Shown: piece after piece, positions 51,117-61,908 of the stretch
How positions within the stretch are numbered: the stretch's first letter is position 1
Layout of the letters: every line of letters begins with the position of its first letter
Assembly (NCBI GenBank): GCA_963170055.1
Contig: CAUJGJ010000125.1
Span: 1,967,501-2,031,500 of the forward strand
Length of the DNA: 64,000 nucleotides
Origin: Halisarca cf. caerulea
Lineage: Eukaryota; Porifera; Demospongiae; Chondrillida; Halisarcidae
Reading direction: 5' to 3'
Program-made: the position numbers and the translations under genes
Notes under the pieces: generated by a model
What the model was told of the DNA's origin: nothing
Seen by the model: only the letters and a program-made list of their open reading frames with translations
Database searches by the model: none

Positions 51117-52639
51117 TGGCAGATGAAGGACAGCAGTATCCATTTGCAAAGTTTGATAAGGTTTGTTAGTATTACCTTATACGTATGGACATCCGATGAT
51201 GAAAATGTTTCCATGCAGATAATGTATTGTTCCAGAAAGTTTCAGTTTTCAGAATAATTTAATGTTGTTGTTGGACACATTGTACACTTGATATGCATCA
51301 TGTAATAGTTATTGTATGACCAACTGTGCATTGGCGTATTTGTTGCTCTAGTCCCGAGGGGGTCCACTGTAGTTATTGTATGACCAACTGTGCATTGGCG
51401 TATTTGTTGCCCTATAGTCCCTAAGACGAGTACAATAAAGAGCCAATGCATAGTTGGTCATACCATAACTAACTTGTTATATACTTTTGTATGGCAAATG
51501 AATTGTCAATGATATAATTGACAAAATTGATGGTAATTGTTATTGTAACACTAGGCACTTATTTGATACTGTACACTTTTGACCAAAAATCGCAAAAAGT
51601 GTGCAATGTGTGCTGCAAATGCACACCTTATCCCTTTGATGTTGACCACAGCCATGCAACAAAACCATTTGTGTAATACACATAAAGTACACACAGTCAT
51701 ACACTGGACCTCTATGTTTTGTGTATGCATATCACATGTTACTATGAAGACTACTATAGAACTTTAAGAAAGGTGGCGGTAGTAATTTACCCGATCCCAG
51801 TGGACCTTTAGCATGGTCAGCACCGTCATTGTTGCCAACAAGACAGTTTGCCACATTATTGGTGTGTAAATGACCTAAGGATTACATGTTTGCCTTTGAC
51901 ATTGAAGATTGTCACCAACTTCACCTTCACAAATGTCTTTGTACTTATGGTAGCCTCGTATCATGGCTTCAACTTCAAAGGAATTACTATTACTAGCCAT
52001 TTTCCTAATACTTATAATTTCTTTCCAGCGTGAGATACGAATTTTAGACCACCAATAATTTTTTTTAGTGATCCACGAAAATTTTACCCCAAGGAAATTA
52101 CCCGCTATATGGTATCTGCAATTCTTACTTACGTGACTTTCTTTAAAATAGTGTAATAGCATAATTAAAAGTATCGTATAAACTTCCAATCCTATGGTAA
52201 ATTGTATCACGGTCCACCAACTATCTTCACGCTCATTTCTCTACCTCTGTACTCCTGTAGTCTGTGTCAGTGCCGTCCTACACAGAGCAAGACTATAAGG
52301 TTTGTTGTCAAGTGATTAGAGTTGTGTGTGTATGTACGTACTGTACGTGCATTCATGGAATGCTACTTGTTTGTATACCCTTCACCGCTTTCTTTTTTAG
52401 TTCAAACCTCTAGAGCACACTATGAGCACAGTATCTCCTAATTTGTCTGGGCTTCATTTCAGGAGGGGCGAGTACACAGACCCCTCCTCTCCCCCCCTCC
52501 CATTTAGTTCTTTGTTCATGAGTGTTGGAACTGACCACTGAGGGATGGTTATCACCGTAGGACATGTAACATGTCCTTCATCAGTTCATCAGTTATTTGC
52601 CTTGATATATTCTACTTGATTTCTGAAGGGGATGTCTTA

Positions 52640-52802
52640 GGCCATCTTAGGCCACTTGAAACAGTTTCTGAATACAGTACACAGATCAGTCTGTTGCAAT
52701 TATGCTTGTGTGCTACAGTTAGGATAAAATTTCAAGGGGGAAGGGAATACCCCCTATGCCCCCCCCCCCCCCCCCCCCCCCAACCCCCAGAAGAACCCTG
52801 TA
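52640..52802. repeat. Poly-C bearing CAGGGTTCT-type relic
   Basis: Counterpart of 32,780-33,012 in the second block, with a C homopolymer at about 52,759-52,781. Confidence 0.6.
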
Positions 52803-53123
52803 TGTTGAGGGGTGACTGCCTAAAGGAAGGGGGCACATGGTAGCTATTTACTGTACCACACTGTGCACATGTTCACATTGTATTCCTACTGTGAAGCAGT
52901 TTTGTTTCCAAAGGATTGAGTATTTTTCTCTTCCTGTGATACAGAAGTACCTTGCTGATGATGGGTGGACCAAGGAAGAAACAGACTGGTTGTTTGAGCT
53001 CTGCCAGCAGTTTGATCTTCGCTTTCCTGTAGTGCATGACAAATACAATTCGTGGGCTGTAAAGGTACGTATGTATGTACAGTATGTACAGTACTGTAAG
53101 TACTGTTTGTGTATTAGGTCTTG

Positions 53124-53125
<2 letters not shown>

Positions 53126-53188
<63 letters not shown>
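53126..53188. repeat. (GT)n microsatellite (pseudo-DMAP1 intron 6)
   Basis: Shorter counterpart of 33,336-33,472. Confidence 0.95.
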
Positions 53189-53191
<3 letters not shown>

Positions 53192-53519
53192 GCAACTATG
53201 TACAGTACATGCTGTTGTACTGTTTTTTGTATGTACGTACTTACTTATGTACTGTATGTACTTGTTTATATTAATTATACTATAACACATATTATATTTA
53301 CATGCTAGGAGACTACAAGCATAATACCGTATGCGCGGAAATTTTCGCGTTACGTAATTTTCGCGAAGGGCGAAGTTATGAGAAATTCGCGATTTTATTT
53401 TCGCGAATGGCAATTTTTCCGAATTGGCGGTTTTTTTATTTTCGCGAAGTCTGAGCATCAATGCTTGGTTAACCTTGGCAGAAGTAGCTTTGATACGAGT
53501 ATTCTGCAAGATTTTTGAG

Positions 53520-54539
53520 ATGAGTTCAACGATTTTCTCTATAGAGAGTTGTGTACGTGGCTACCATGTGTATAAGTCATCTTGGGCAGCCTCAATTGGA
53601 GAGATCCTACTTTGCGAAAGAGAGGAGAGAAATCTGGAAGATCCTTATGCTGTGGCCATCGTAAGGAATGGTGTGATTGTTGGGCATGTTCCTAGGACTA
53701 TATCGTGCGTATGTTCGCTATATTTGCGTTGAGGAGGAAGAATCTCGTGTACGATAAAAGGCCAAAAACGATTTTCCAGTGATTTGCCCCAGGGAGGTCT
53801 GGAAGTACCTTGCAGCTACAGTTTCCGCGATTTCACCGAAGACTCAGCAATGAAAGTTAGACGTCGTCTGATCGAAATTGGCTTCGCAGTTCACCTATCA
53901 GCGCAGGACAGTGAACACGACTTCGAGATCAACAGTCAGCCTTCTGTAGGCAACTGCCAGCCTGTGGACGCAGAAAAGACTGATGGTGTCAAGCAAACCC
54001 TAACACAATGTGATCACTGGTTGAAGTTTGAAGATATTGTCCTCTCTCATGCCGATTGCAGAATTTTAGAGGGTGGTGATCTGCTCAATGACAAGCACAT
54101 GAACTTTGCACAAAGAATTTTGAAGAAACAGTTCCCACACATCAACGGACTACGCTTGACTTTACTTCAGAACCAGGAAAACATCGGTGAGACTTCCAAT
54201 GCCATTCAGATTTTCAACATTCAAAAGAATCATTGGATTTGTGCTGCCAAATCTGAAGGGAAAGCAAAGGTATTAGTGTATGATTCAGCGTACACAAAGT
54301 GGGATGCTAATTCACTGTCTCCTATACTGAAGCAGTTTCGATGTGGGAGGGGCAGCATCAAAATTATTGATGGAGTGCAGAAGCAGACAGGTAGTGCTGA
54401 TTGTGGACTGTTTGCTATTGCGTTCGCAACCAGCATTGCTTTCGGTAAAGACCCTGCCAGCACAACCTATACGCAGGGGTTGCTGCGACAACACATGAAA
54501 AATTGTTTGATGAACATGTTGTTTGAGACTTTCCCTTGA
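53520..54539 (+). pseudogene. HIRAN domain - Ulp1-like cysteine protease fusion (one in-frame stop)
   Basis: A single frame of 340 codons starts at ATG 53,520 (an upstream ATG is at 53,424) and is interrupted only by TGA at 53,730-53,732. The first part is a HIRAN domain: SCVRGYHVYKSS, GEILLCEREERN, DPYAVAIVRNGVIVGHVPRT. HIRAN binds DNA ends in HLTF/Rad5. After the stop come DLPQGGLEVPCSYSFRD and a C48 (Ulp1/SENP) peptidase: LLNDKHMNFAQRIL, His in KNHWICAAK, Asp in LVYDSAY, Gln and Cys in QTGSADCGLFAIAFA. All four catalytic-site residues are present. The stop lies where a CGA arginine would fit, so it may be CpG decay. I infer the protease could act on SUMO- or ubiquitin-like conjugates; substrate unknown. 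Confidence 0.85.
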
Positions 54540-54692
54540 TTTTGGCTAGTACTGTAACATTTTACTCACAGCAGCTATAATAATTGTAAAGATATCATAA
54601 ATGATTGCTACGTACAGTACAGAAACTTTGACAATGTTTATTGTTAATTATTGCAGGAGTCATGATGTGTATCAAAGTATTTAATTAGTGGC

Positions 54693-56138
54693 TTATTCCT
54701 TGAGTTGTATGGTGTCCTGGATGACGTCTGTGATTCCAGTTTCTCTGAATCCATTACGTATTATGTCTGTTGCCTCTACATAAGCACACGCATTCACTAA
54801 CCACTGAAACCCCAACGGCTTCAGAATGCTCAATTTGAGGTCAATGGGGCTTGCAGTGCTGTCATCCCTGGCCAAGTTTCTTTCAACTTGATCACTGTAC
54901 CATTGTTGGAAGGAGTTCTTCATATGGCTCTTCAGTGGTTTATTTACACTGACGTCCAAAGGCTGAAGACGATCTGTGCAATTTGGTGGCACGCCGACAA
55001 CACTAATGTTGTTCTTCTCCAAGGCTTGCAGGAAACCTTCCGTATTTTGAGCCTTAAATTGATCAAATATAACAAGTGCTCGCTGGGTGGCACTGAGCTT
55101 TAACTCCTTGCGCACCTTTTCAATATATGGCAAAAGAATGCAGTGGAGATATCCCATCATTGTTTCTTCATTTGACCAGTGGTTTGTAGTGAATGTTACG
55201 TGCCAGTCATCAGGAAAGGGCACTTTAGGTAGGCAAGCTGGTGTTTTACCTTTGTAGACCACCTGCACAGGCAGTAATTTTCCGCTCATTGTAATTGAGA
55301 GTAGTGCTGTAATCTGCCTCTTATCATCAACCCCAGCCACTTCAACGCGTTTGGACCCCTTTACCTCCATTGTCCAATTTGAAACTGGCACGTACTTCAC
55401 GCCAGTTTGATCCCAATTGATGATGAGATCTTGTGGTATCTCATCAATCATTGCCACGGACCTGATGTCGTCTAAGAACTGATGTTTCAAGATGGCAAAA
55501 TTGCTGGGAGACACTTTTGCCTTAGTTGTGGCCTGCCTTTTCACAAGACCCATCCTTCCAAGGAGCCTGTGAGCCCAATCCTTGCCAATGTCGATAGACC
55601 CTCCGTTTTCCGCCAGCAAATTGGCATCTCTGGCCTTTATGACGCCTTTGGCTGCCCCTACAGCAATCTGAGAATTTACAACCCCTCCAGACTTACGAAC
55701 TTCAGTCAAAAACCACTTCACTTTGTCTTTTAGCTCTTCACCAATGAGAAGTGGCCTACCGCGCCGTTTTTCAGGCAATTCTACTATCGCCTCCACTTCT
55801 ACATCTCTTTTCCTGGAAAATGCAAGCTTCATACAATAGGTACTTTTCCACCCTCGAACCGTACTTTCCTTTAAATTAGCGAACTCGCCCGTTTGCTTGA
55901 AGTGGCGAATGGCTGCCAATACGCCGTTTTTCGAGGCATACTCGGCTACTCTGGCTTTATCCCCTGCTGACGTCTTTTCGTAATTTCCCCGCCTGGCTTC
56001 ACGCTTGGTTTCACTCTCATGTAAAGACTTAAGCTCTTCTTTTACCCCGCGAACCTCCGCTGGGCAGACAGCTATCGGTGCCTTCTTGTCAAAGACTCCT
56101 GGAACCTTGAAGAAATCTTCTATCACTCTACTACTCAT
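54693..56138 (-). CDS. DDE superfamily transposase (pogo/CENP-B-like), intact
   Basis: 481 residues, no stops. The N-terminal third has helix-turn-helix character (KARVAEYASKNGVLAAIRHF, then LKESTVRGWKSTY). Next is a CENP-B/Tc5-type DNA-binding segment (RGRPLLIGEELKDKVKWFL .. DWAHRLLGRMGLVKRQ). The catalytic DDE_1 core has Asp243 in IINWDQTGVKYVP, Asp359 in LVIFDQFKAQNTEGF and Asp395 in PPNCTDRLQPLDVSVNKPLK. The last two are 35 residues apart, as in DD35D-type cores. It faces the HIRAN-Ulp1 frame tail to tail inside the same TIRs. Intact length suggests recent activity. Nuclear, expected to bind and cut the element ends. Confidence 0.93.
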   Translation of the reverse strand: MSSRVIEDFFKVPGVFDKKAPIAVCPAEVRGVKEELKSLHESETKREARRGNYEKTSAGDKARVAEYASKNGVLAAIRHFKQTGEFANLKESTVRGWKSTYCMKLAFSRKRDVEVEAIVELPEKRRGRPLLIGEELKDKVKWFLTEVRKSGGVVNSQIAVGAAKGVIKARDANLLAENGGSIDIGKDWAHRLLGRMGLVKRQATTKAKVSPSNFAILKHQFLDDIRSVAMIDEIPQDLIINWDQTGVKYVPVSNWTMEVKGSKRVEVAGVDDKRQITALLSITMSGKLLPVQVVYKGKTPACLPKVPFPDDWHVTFTTNHWSNEETMMGYLHCILLPYIEKVRKELKLSATQRALVIFDQFKAQNTEGFLQALEKNNISVVGVPPNCTDRLQPLDVSVNKPLKSHMKNSFQQWYSDQVERNLARDDSTASPIDLKLSILKPLGFQWLVNACAYVEATDIIRNGFRETGITDVIQDTIQLKE

Positions 56139-56395
56139 AGTTAGCTAGTCATGAGGAACTCTAATTTATACTAGATACTCGATGTTGTCTATAGTATTAA
56201 TAATGATAATAATAATGTTCCCTTTCGCTGCAAAATTTTCGCGATACTTTATTTTCGCGAACGCTGCTTCATTCGCGAAATTCGCGAAAATTACGTAACG
56301 CGAAAATTTCCACGCATACGGTAATAGGTATATGTACATATCTATGTATGTATGTGTGGTACATTACATACTGTACATAAGTTTCATTGGGTAGT

Positions 56396-56615
56396 ACTGT
56401 GGAATCTCCGAATAGAGGACACTTTAGGGAGCCTCTTTTGTCCTTTGTAAGGAGATTATCCTCCTTGGGAGAGCCAAAATGAAGGAGATTATCTTCTTTG
56501 GGAGATTTAAAATGTATAAGAGCTACTGTATGGGGAGATAATATTTTGGACCTGAAGCTGTGTCCTTTGTAGAGAGGGTGTGTCCGCTATTGAAGATTTC
56601 ACAGTACCTTTACTG
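56396..56615. repeat. Old MITE, second-block counterpart of 33,671
   Basis: GTGGAATCTCCGAATAGAGG to GAAGATTTCACAGTACC. Confidence 0.75.
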
Positions 56616-56823
56616 TAGTGAGGTACGTATGTGGTAGTCTTTTCATTATGGTTTAGACAGTACTTGTTTATTAAATTTCTTTGTACTGTATTGCAGAAAT
56701 TTTGCAGAGCATATTTTCGTGAATTTCACTAATTTCCCAGCATTCACAAATTTTGATTTGTGAAATCTTATACAGTGTAGGACTTCAAACGTGTATAGAT
56801 ACGTCAGCTCAAGTAGTACGTAC

Positions 56824-57201
56824 ATGCTAGGCCCCTGCACCATGCTAGGTCCCTGCACCATGCTAGGCCCCTGCACCATGCTAGGCCCCCGCACCATGCT
56901 AGGTCCCCGCACCATGCTAGGTCCCTGCACCATGCTAGGTCCCTGCACCATGCTAGGCCCCTGCACCATGCTAGGCCCCCGCACCATGCTGGGTCCCCGC
57001 ACCATGCTAGGTCCCTGTACCATGCTAGGTCCCTGCACCATGCTAGGTCCCTGCACCATGCTAGGTCCCTGCACCATGCTAGGCCCCCGCACCATGCTAG
57101 GCCCCCGCACCATGCTAGGCCCCTGCACCATGCTAGGTCCCTGCACCATGCTAGGTCCCTGCACCATGCTAGGCCCCCGCACCATGCTAGGCCCCCGCAC
57201 C
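56824..57201. repeat. 18-bp minisatellite, 21 units, with higher-order pattern
   Basis: Unit ACCATGCTAGGYCCCYGC. Two unit types (CTGC and CCGC endings) alternate as three plus two: CCCRR, CCCRR, CCCCRR, CCCRR in unit code. The intact DMAP1 intron has one unit at 34,083-34,101. The array is open in frame on both strands but lies in intron 6 and is not a gene. Confidence 0.95.
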
Positions 57202-57582
57202 GTTGTTCTTTTGTGTAGCAGTAGTCAGATTTCGTTGTTAGTAACTGGGTTCGATTTCAGTTCTATTGGCTGCTTTTCAAAAGCTGGTCATGCTACAAGT
57301 CTCTGTTTAAGTTCTTTAAATGAGCCAATGAGGTGGAGCGTGCACCCCTGAAGCTTGACGACCCATTAGAAAGCAAAAGTAACCTCGAATCTCTGACTGA
57401 AGTCTGAATGGCACAAACATCTCCGCCTTGAGCCATTTCATTCACACGATACACACAAAAGCTACTTTCCTACCATCACCTATGTAAGTAAAGAATGGGA
57501 TTCAAATTACCCCATGAAAGTTTCCTTCTGTACAGTACAGTATTTCTTCTTACCTGCATATGTAATATTGTCTGCCATATTG

Positions 57583-57875
57583 AATAATAATAATTTCTTA
57601 TTTAAACTGGGTGAGTCATTAGCCAGAGGCTACTATTAAGGCCCCCAGTATCCCACACACTCACTCACACACACAATCACATTAAATTACATTAAATCAA
57701 ACTAGAATTAGTTTGGTGGCTGCAGTAGGTCATCTTCTCTTCCATTCCCAAGTTGCTGGCAGGGGGGTGCAGGGAAAAAACGCCAAATGTATGGCACACA
57801 GGTGGGATGGTGCCCTCTGCTCACTGCTTAGCTTCAATTGCTTACCTACTGAGTCACCAGCACCCCCACTTTATG
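57583..57875 (-). repeat. LINE-tail insertion, only in unit 2
   Basis: (AAT)n then TTTAAACTGGGTGAGTCATT, AGCCAGAGGCTACTATTAAG and further 3'-end sequence. The intact intron reads straight across at CCATATTGTCTACTTTATGG (about 34,615). Confidence 0.75.
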
Positions 57876-57940
57876 CTATGGTTGGGCCCACTATTACATA
57901 GCACCTTTCTTTTTAGTCCTCTCAAATAACTTTAATTTGA

Positions 57941-58168
57941 TACGATAGAGACTCATTGCTACGTTGATTTATGATATAATATAACTTTCAAACAAATTGT
58001 AACGTAACAGATCAATTGTACAAAATCAATGTACAGAACGTTTCGGCCACATAGGCCTTCATCAGCTGTAAAGAACTGATGAAGGCCTACGTGGCCGAAA
58101 CGTTCTGTACATTGATTTTGTACAATTGATCTGTTACGTTACAATTTGTTCGAAAGTTATATTATATC
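57941..58168. mobile_element. Foldback retroelement-like insertion with hammerhead-type core
   Basis: 228 bp flanked by a 13-bp direct repeat AACTTTAATTTGA (57,928-57,940 and 58,169-58,181) and absent from the matching intact intron near 34,680. Arms of 93 nt (57,973-58,065 and 58,076-58,168) are almost perfect complements around the loop CTGTAAAGAA. Each arm, read outward from the loop, has CTGATGA, a GGCC..GGCC stem and GAAAC. That is the conserved core order of a hammerhead ribozyme, known from Penelope-like elements and retrozymes. Stem III and the cleavage site were not resolved, so activity is unproven. Confidence 0.75.
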
Positions 58169-60184
58169 AACTTTAATTTGACTTTTGTGATTCCTCTCTC
58201 CAACAGTACAGGAATGTTTGCAGTTGTGGTACACCCTATGGTTAATGTAGTTGGTAGATTAAGGAAGTTACAGCGCCTAATGAGGTTGTAGGGTTCTGGT
58301 CACATGTCATAGATGTGATGTCTTGATCAGTGTTCCATGTATAGCAAATATGTAATACCACGAACTGGTAACATGTAACCTGTATTACACTTTCTGGGCA
58401 CTTTGTATAATACAGTACATATTTGATGTGAATTGTACTGCAGCCAGCTATAGAATGTGCATTATACTTTGCTTGTCTAGTGAGTACTGTTCCTCATTAC
58501 AGCAGAGGTCTATTAAAGAACTAAAGGAAAGATATTACAGTGTGTGTAACAGAATACAAAGGGTGAGTGTGTGTACGTGCATACATACATGCATATGTCT
58601 GTGTATACATACTCTTATGATGTGCATGTTCACATGTACATTTGTGTGTGCATGCATGATGAGATGATCATGTATTCCATGTGTAGACAATTCCTTCTTC
58701 TTCTGCTTCACTTCATGTTCTTGTACCGCTGTACTCACTCTTGCTGTACTGTTCTGCTCCCTTCCTGACCTCCTCCTTTCTTCTAACCATAGACACACAA
58801 TAACCTGTCTATGTTCTAACCAAACAATTGAATTGCATGCTTAAGTTCTAAAGAATACCTGACAGGAAAGCACTAATAATTAAACTGGCTACCTGTAACA
58901 ATATTACTGTGTGTGTGGGGGGGGGGTGTATGGGTGTGTGGGTGTGGGTGGGTGTGTTAATGATACAGCCACTACAAAGCAACCCAATGCTAACAGCCAC
59001 AAACTATCAAACACCTACACTAGTTCACTACGTGCATTGCACCAGCCTATCAAACTGGGGAAATGAGCACATAATCCTTGCCCTTTTGCCTAGTGATTAT
59101 GAAGGAAGTTTGTGTCAAATTGTACATTGTAGATCTGATAACTCAAGTCAGTTGTAGGTGGTACTAGACATCCTGAGTGGAGCAGACACAATGCCAAGCA
59201 AGTGCTATGTTGCCATGGGCACTTCACTCTTATGTGTGTATAAATACGTAGTAATTGCTTGACTTGCGGTTGTGAAAAAACATGAAGGACAAAGGCATTG
59301 TGTGTTACGTACTCTGCCCCAACATGCCTATGGATAGTTGTTCTGTAAACTTTGTAGATTCTTTGGGAAAGAGTTGTTTGTACCTCTCTGTATGTTGATA
59401 TGTAACCCAACCCTTGCCCTGTGTAATGTGAGTCCTCATGCAACTGTCCGTACGCATGCAGCTGGCAAGCCCTTTGAGGATTCTGTCACGTGGTGAGGTA
59501 ACTTGAAATGCTTACAGTCCCCTCAGCAGGTGTCAGTTTCAGTAGCAATGCCTGCTTTGTCTTGTGTGTGACGACTACTGAACATACATTTACAAGCATT
59601 GTTCCCTTCCCATTAGTTGTAGTGTGCTAATGTGTCATCACATACTTTTACATGATTTTCTGTGGAGCGTACCCTGAGACTCCCTAGATAGTGGTACCTT
59701 TACAATTACTACGACCCTCTCCCCTCCTCTATGTCATTATTCAGTTTTTGCCCCCTCCCGAGCATTTTTTCTGAATAAAACCCAGCATGGTCTGCTTTAG
59801 TTAGTGTGCTCTTGCTTGAAGTTTTCCATGCATGTGTACTGACTTATCTGTTATGTACATACTAATCTAAGTTTGGGCAATACTGGGTTTGGTCTGGCGA
59901 TTATGGTGATTATCATGATACCTATTCCATGCCAGAAAGTGAATAACACCACACACGTAGGCATATCAAATCATGTAAAAGATAAGTTGAACAAGATCCC
60001 CTTAGCAGACATTTGGATAGGGTCCTAGTTGAGCCTCGTGGATACCGACCTCCTCAGGACTTCAGTGTCTGTAAACAGTATGGTACCACTGAATAGGGAG
60101 AGGGCATTAGCCAGCATTTGCCATCATTATTCATGGTATTTTTCATACGTATGTATGTATGTACCTACGTATGTTTTAATAATT

Positions 60185-60450
60185 TATGTGTCATGGTGCG
60201 GGGGCAAAAGTTGGGTGGATCAAAGAGTACCGCAGGCTTACATTCCCGATGTAGCCCTGCTACTCTGATGTAGCCCAGGTCAAGGGTCTTGTCAATCTCC
60301 TGCCAGCCAAAATCCATTCATTCCTCATTAATTAGTAGTTGTCAATTGTCACATTTTGCAGTGGTTTGCACCACCATGACACATAATAGTTGTGTCCTGC
60401 CTTGGTGTGCTACAGCAAGGCAGGATACAACTATTAGGGCCTACCTAAAT
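60185..60450. repeat. Nested inverted-repeat insertion, only in unit 2
   Basis: TGTGTCATGGTGCGGGGGC on the left and GCACCACCATGACACA on the right form an inverted pair. To its right is a 53-bp palindrome (60,384-60,436) with 21-bp arms TAATAGTTGTGTCCTGCCTTG. Not present in the matching intron near 36,605. Confidence 0.7.
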
Positions 60451-61732
60451 TTAAGTGATACATTTACATTACTGTACATCTGGTTTATTCGACACCTGGT
60501 TTATCTGGAAATCTCATTTCTACAATACTCTGTTGTGAATCCATATCACTAAACTGTACACAATTCTACATGGTTTATCCAACACCTGGTTTATCTGACA
60601 CATTTGTGGGGAACAGAGGTCATTGGATAAACCAAATTCCACTAGGAGTATCTGAAGAGTGTCATAGTTCAAGGCCATTCCTGAATGTTTTACCCAACCC
60701 TTTCCGTAGGTATCAGCCAAAGATGCTGACAGCATTGAGCATGAGTTGATGGCATATGATGCTGATCACGAGAAGAGGAGGAAGGAGCAACTGGAGCGAC
60801 TCTACAGCAGAACCAGAGAACAGGTATCTACACACATCACTGCAGCTAGTGGAGAGGCTCCTTGTACATACAGTATATGTATGTATGTATGTATGTACAT
60901 ACACTACATACGTACGCATGTACGATATGTGTTATAGAAATGATACAACTACCTAAGTCTGCTGTCGAAACGTGTGCTGTAGATTGCTCTCACCTTGGCA
61001 CACTTGAGGTATCATTTTCCCTGTGTGCTTAGGTTGAGGAAGAAGAAATGCTTTTAGCTGAATTGAAGAAGATTGAGTTAAGGAAGAAAGAGAGGGAGAA
61101 GAAGCAGCAAGACCTCCAGAAACTCATTACAGCTGCAGAGCACACAGCTGAGGCTGGGTACGCTATACTCATCCGTTTTGTACCATGCATGTAAACACAT
61201 GTACGTACATGTAAATGCATACGTACAGTACATGTAGTATACAGTGCAGGATGCATATACATACGTATGCCTATATGTATGTTCATGTGTGTTTTGCATT
61301 CAATTAAGAGTGTGTGTTGTATTTTGTATGCTAATCATATAGGTAAAGTACATAGAATTAATTGTTATGTATTTGTTTAATTTGAGGTGTGTCGGAAATG
61401 CCTTTGTAAGTTTGTATCCACATACGCCCTACACTGGGTTGTGTGGACTGTGTGTGCATAGTTTATGAGCATGTATTGGTCTGTAAACATGCAGGCATAC
61501 TTACATGCGATAGTATGCTTTACTGTCGTACATACTGTACATGTAGTAAAAAGTATGTGAAGAAAACGGCATCTTCGAAGATCAAGAAGAGCATTAGCAC
61601 CACACCTAAGCAGGTTTGCACTGCATGCATTGTTGCTGTATAGGACAGACTGGTTGCTTACACCACCATCGTACGTGTGCGGTGGGCTCCTGGTAAACGT
61701 ATACACTTGGAGCAGGACAGAGATCAGAATGC

Positions 61733-61908
61733 AGAGGAACCTCTTACATATAACAAACTCCCCTAATAGTGGAAACCTTTCTATAACAGACTATTCTGTG
61801 AGACCAGATAGATTGCTGTGCATATAAAATAACCTCTGAGTAGTGGAAACCTCTGTATAACAAACTGTTTTTCAGGTCAGTGTCCATTATAGAGAGGTTC
61901 CACTGTAT
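61733..61908. repeat. MITE, only in unit 2 (pseudo-DMAP1 intron 10)
   Basis: GAGGAACCTCTTACATATAA to GAGAGGTTCCACTGTA. It is a single-unit relative of 28,769-29,193. The intact intron has AAAATATATCATATTC without it (about 38,660). Confidence 0.85.

Larger units (their letters stand above)
53322..56326. mobile_element. HIRAN-Ulp1 / DDE DNA transposon, 2,995 bp plus target duplication
   Basis: Element 53,327-56,321. The 41-bp terminal inverted repeats start CCGTATGCG and include GGAAATTTTCGCGTTACGTA, with one mismatch. Both flanks read TAATA (53,322-53,326 and 56,322-56,326). The intact DMAP1 intron has the unoccupied site AAGCATAATAGG at about 33,589-33,600. It carries two convergent genes: a HIRAN-Ulp1 frame (plus) and a DDE transposase (minus), with 153 bp between their stop codons. 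TIRs are rich in TTTTCGCGAA. Class II by TIR and transposase; the superfamily is probably pogo/Tc1-mariner type, whose usual duplication is TA. Confidence 0.93.

Noticed and set aside
53424..53519. N-terminal extension MAVFLFSRSLSINAW upstream of the HIRAN frame
   Set aside because: It overlaps sequence just inside the TIR; ATG 53,520 directly before the HIRAN domain is the more sensible start.
54888..55733. Plus-strand frames across the transposase
   Set aside because: They are antisense shadows of the intact 481-residue DDE transposase.
56646..57351. Open frames of about 185 residues on both strands made of MLGPCT or MVQGPS repeats
   Set aside because: They follow from an 18-bp intronic minisatellite divisible by three; the paralogous intron has one unit and no frame.
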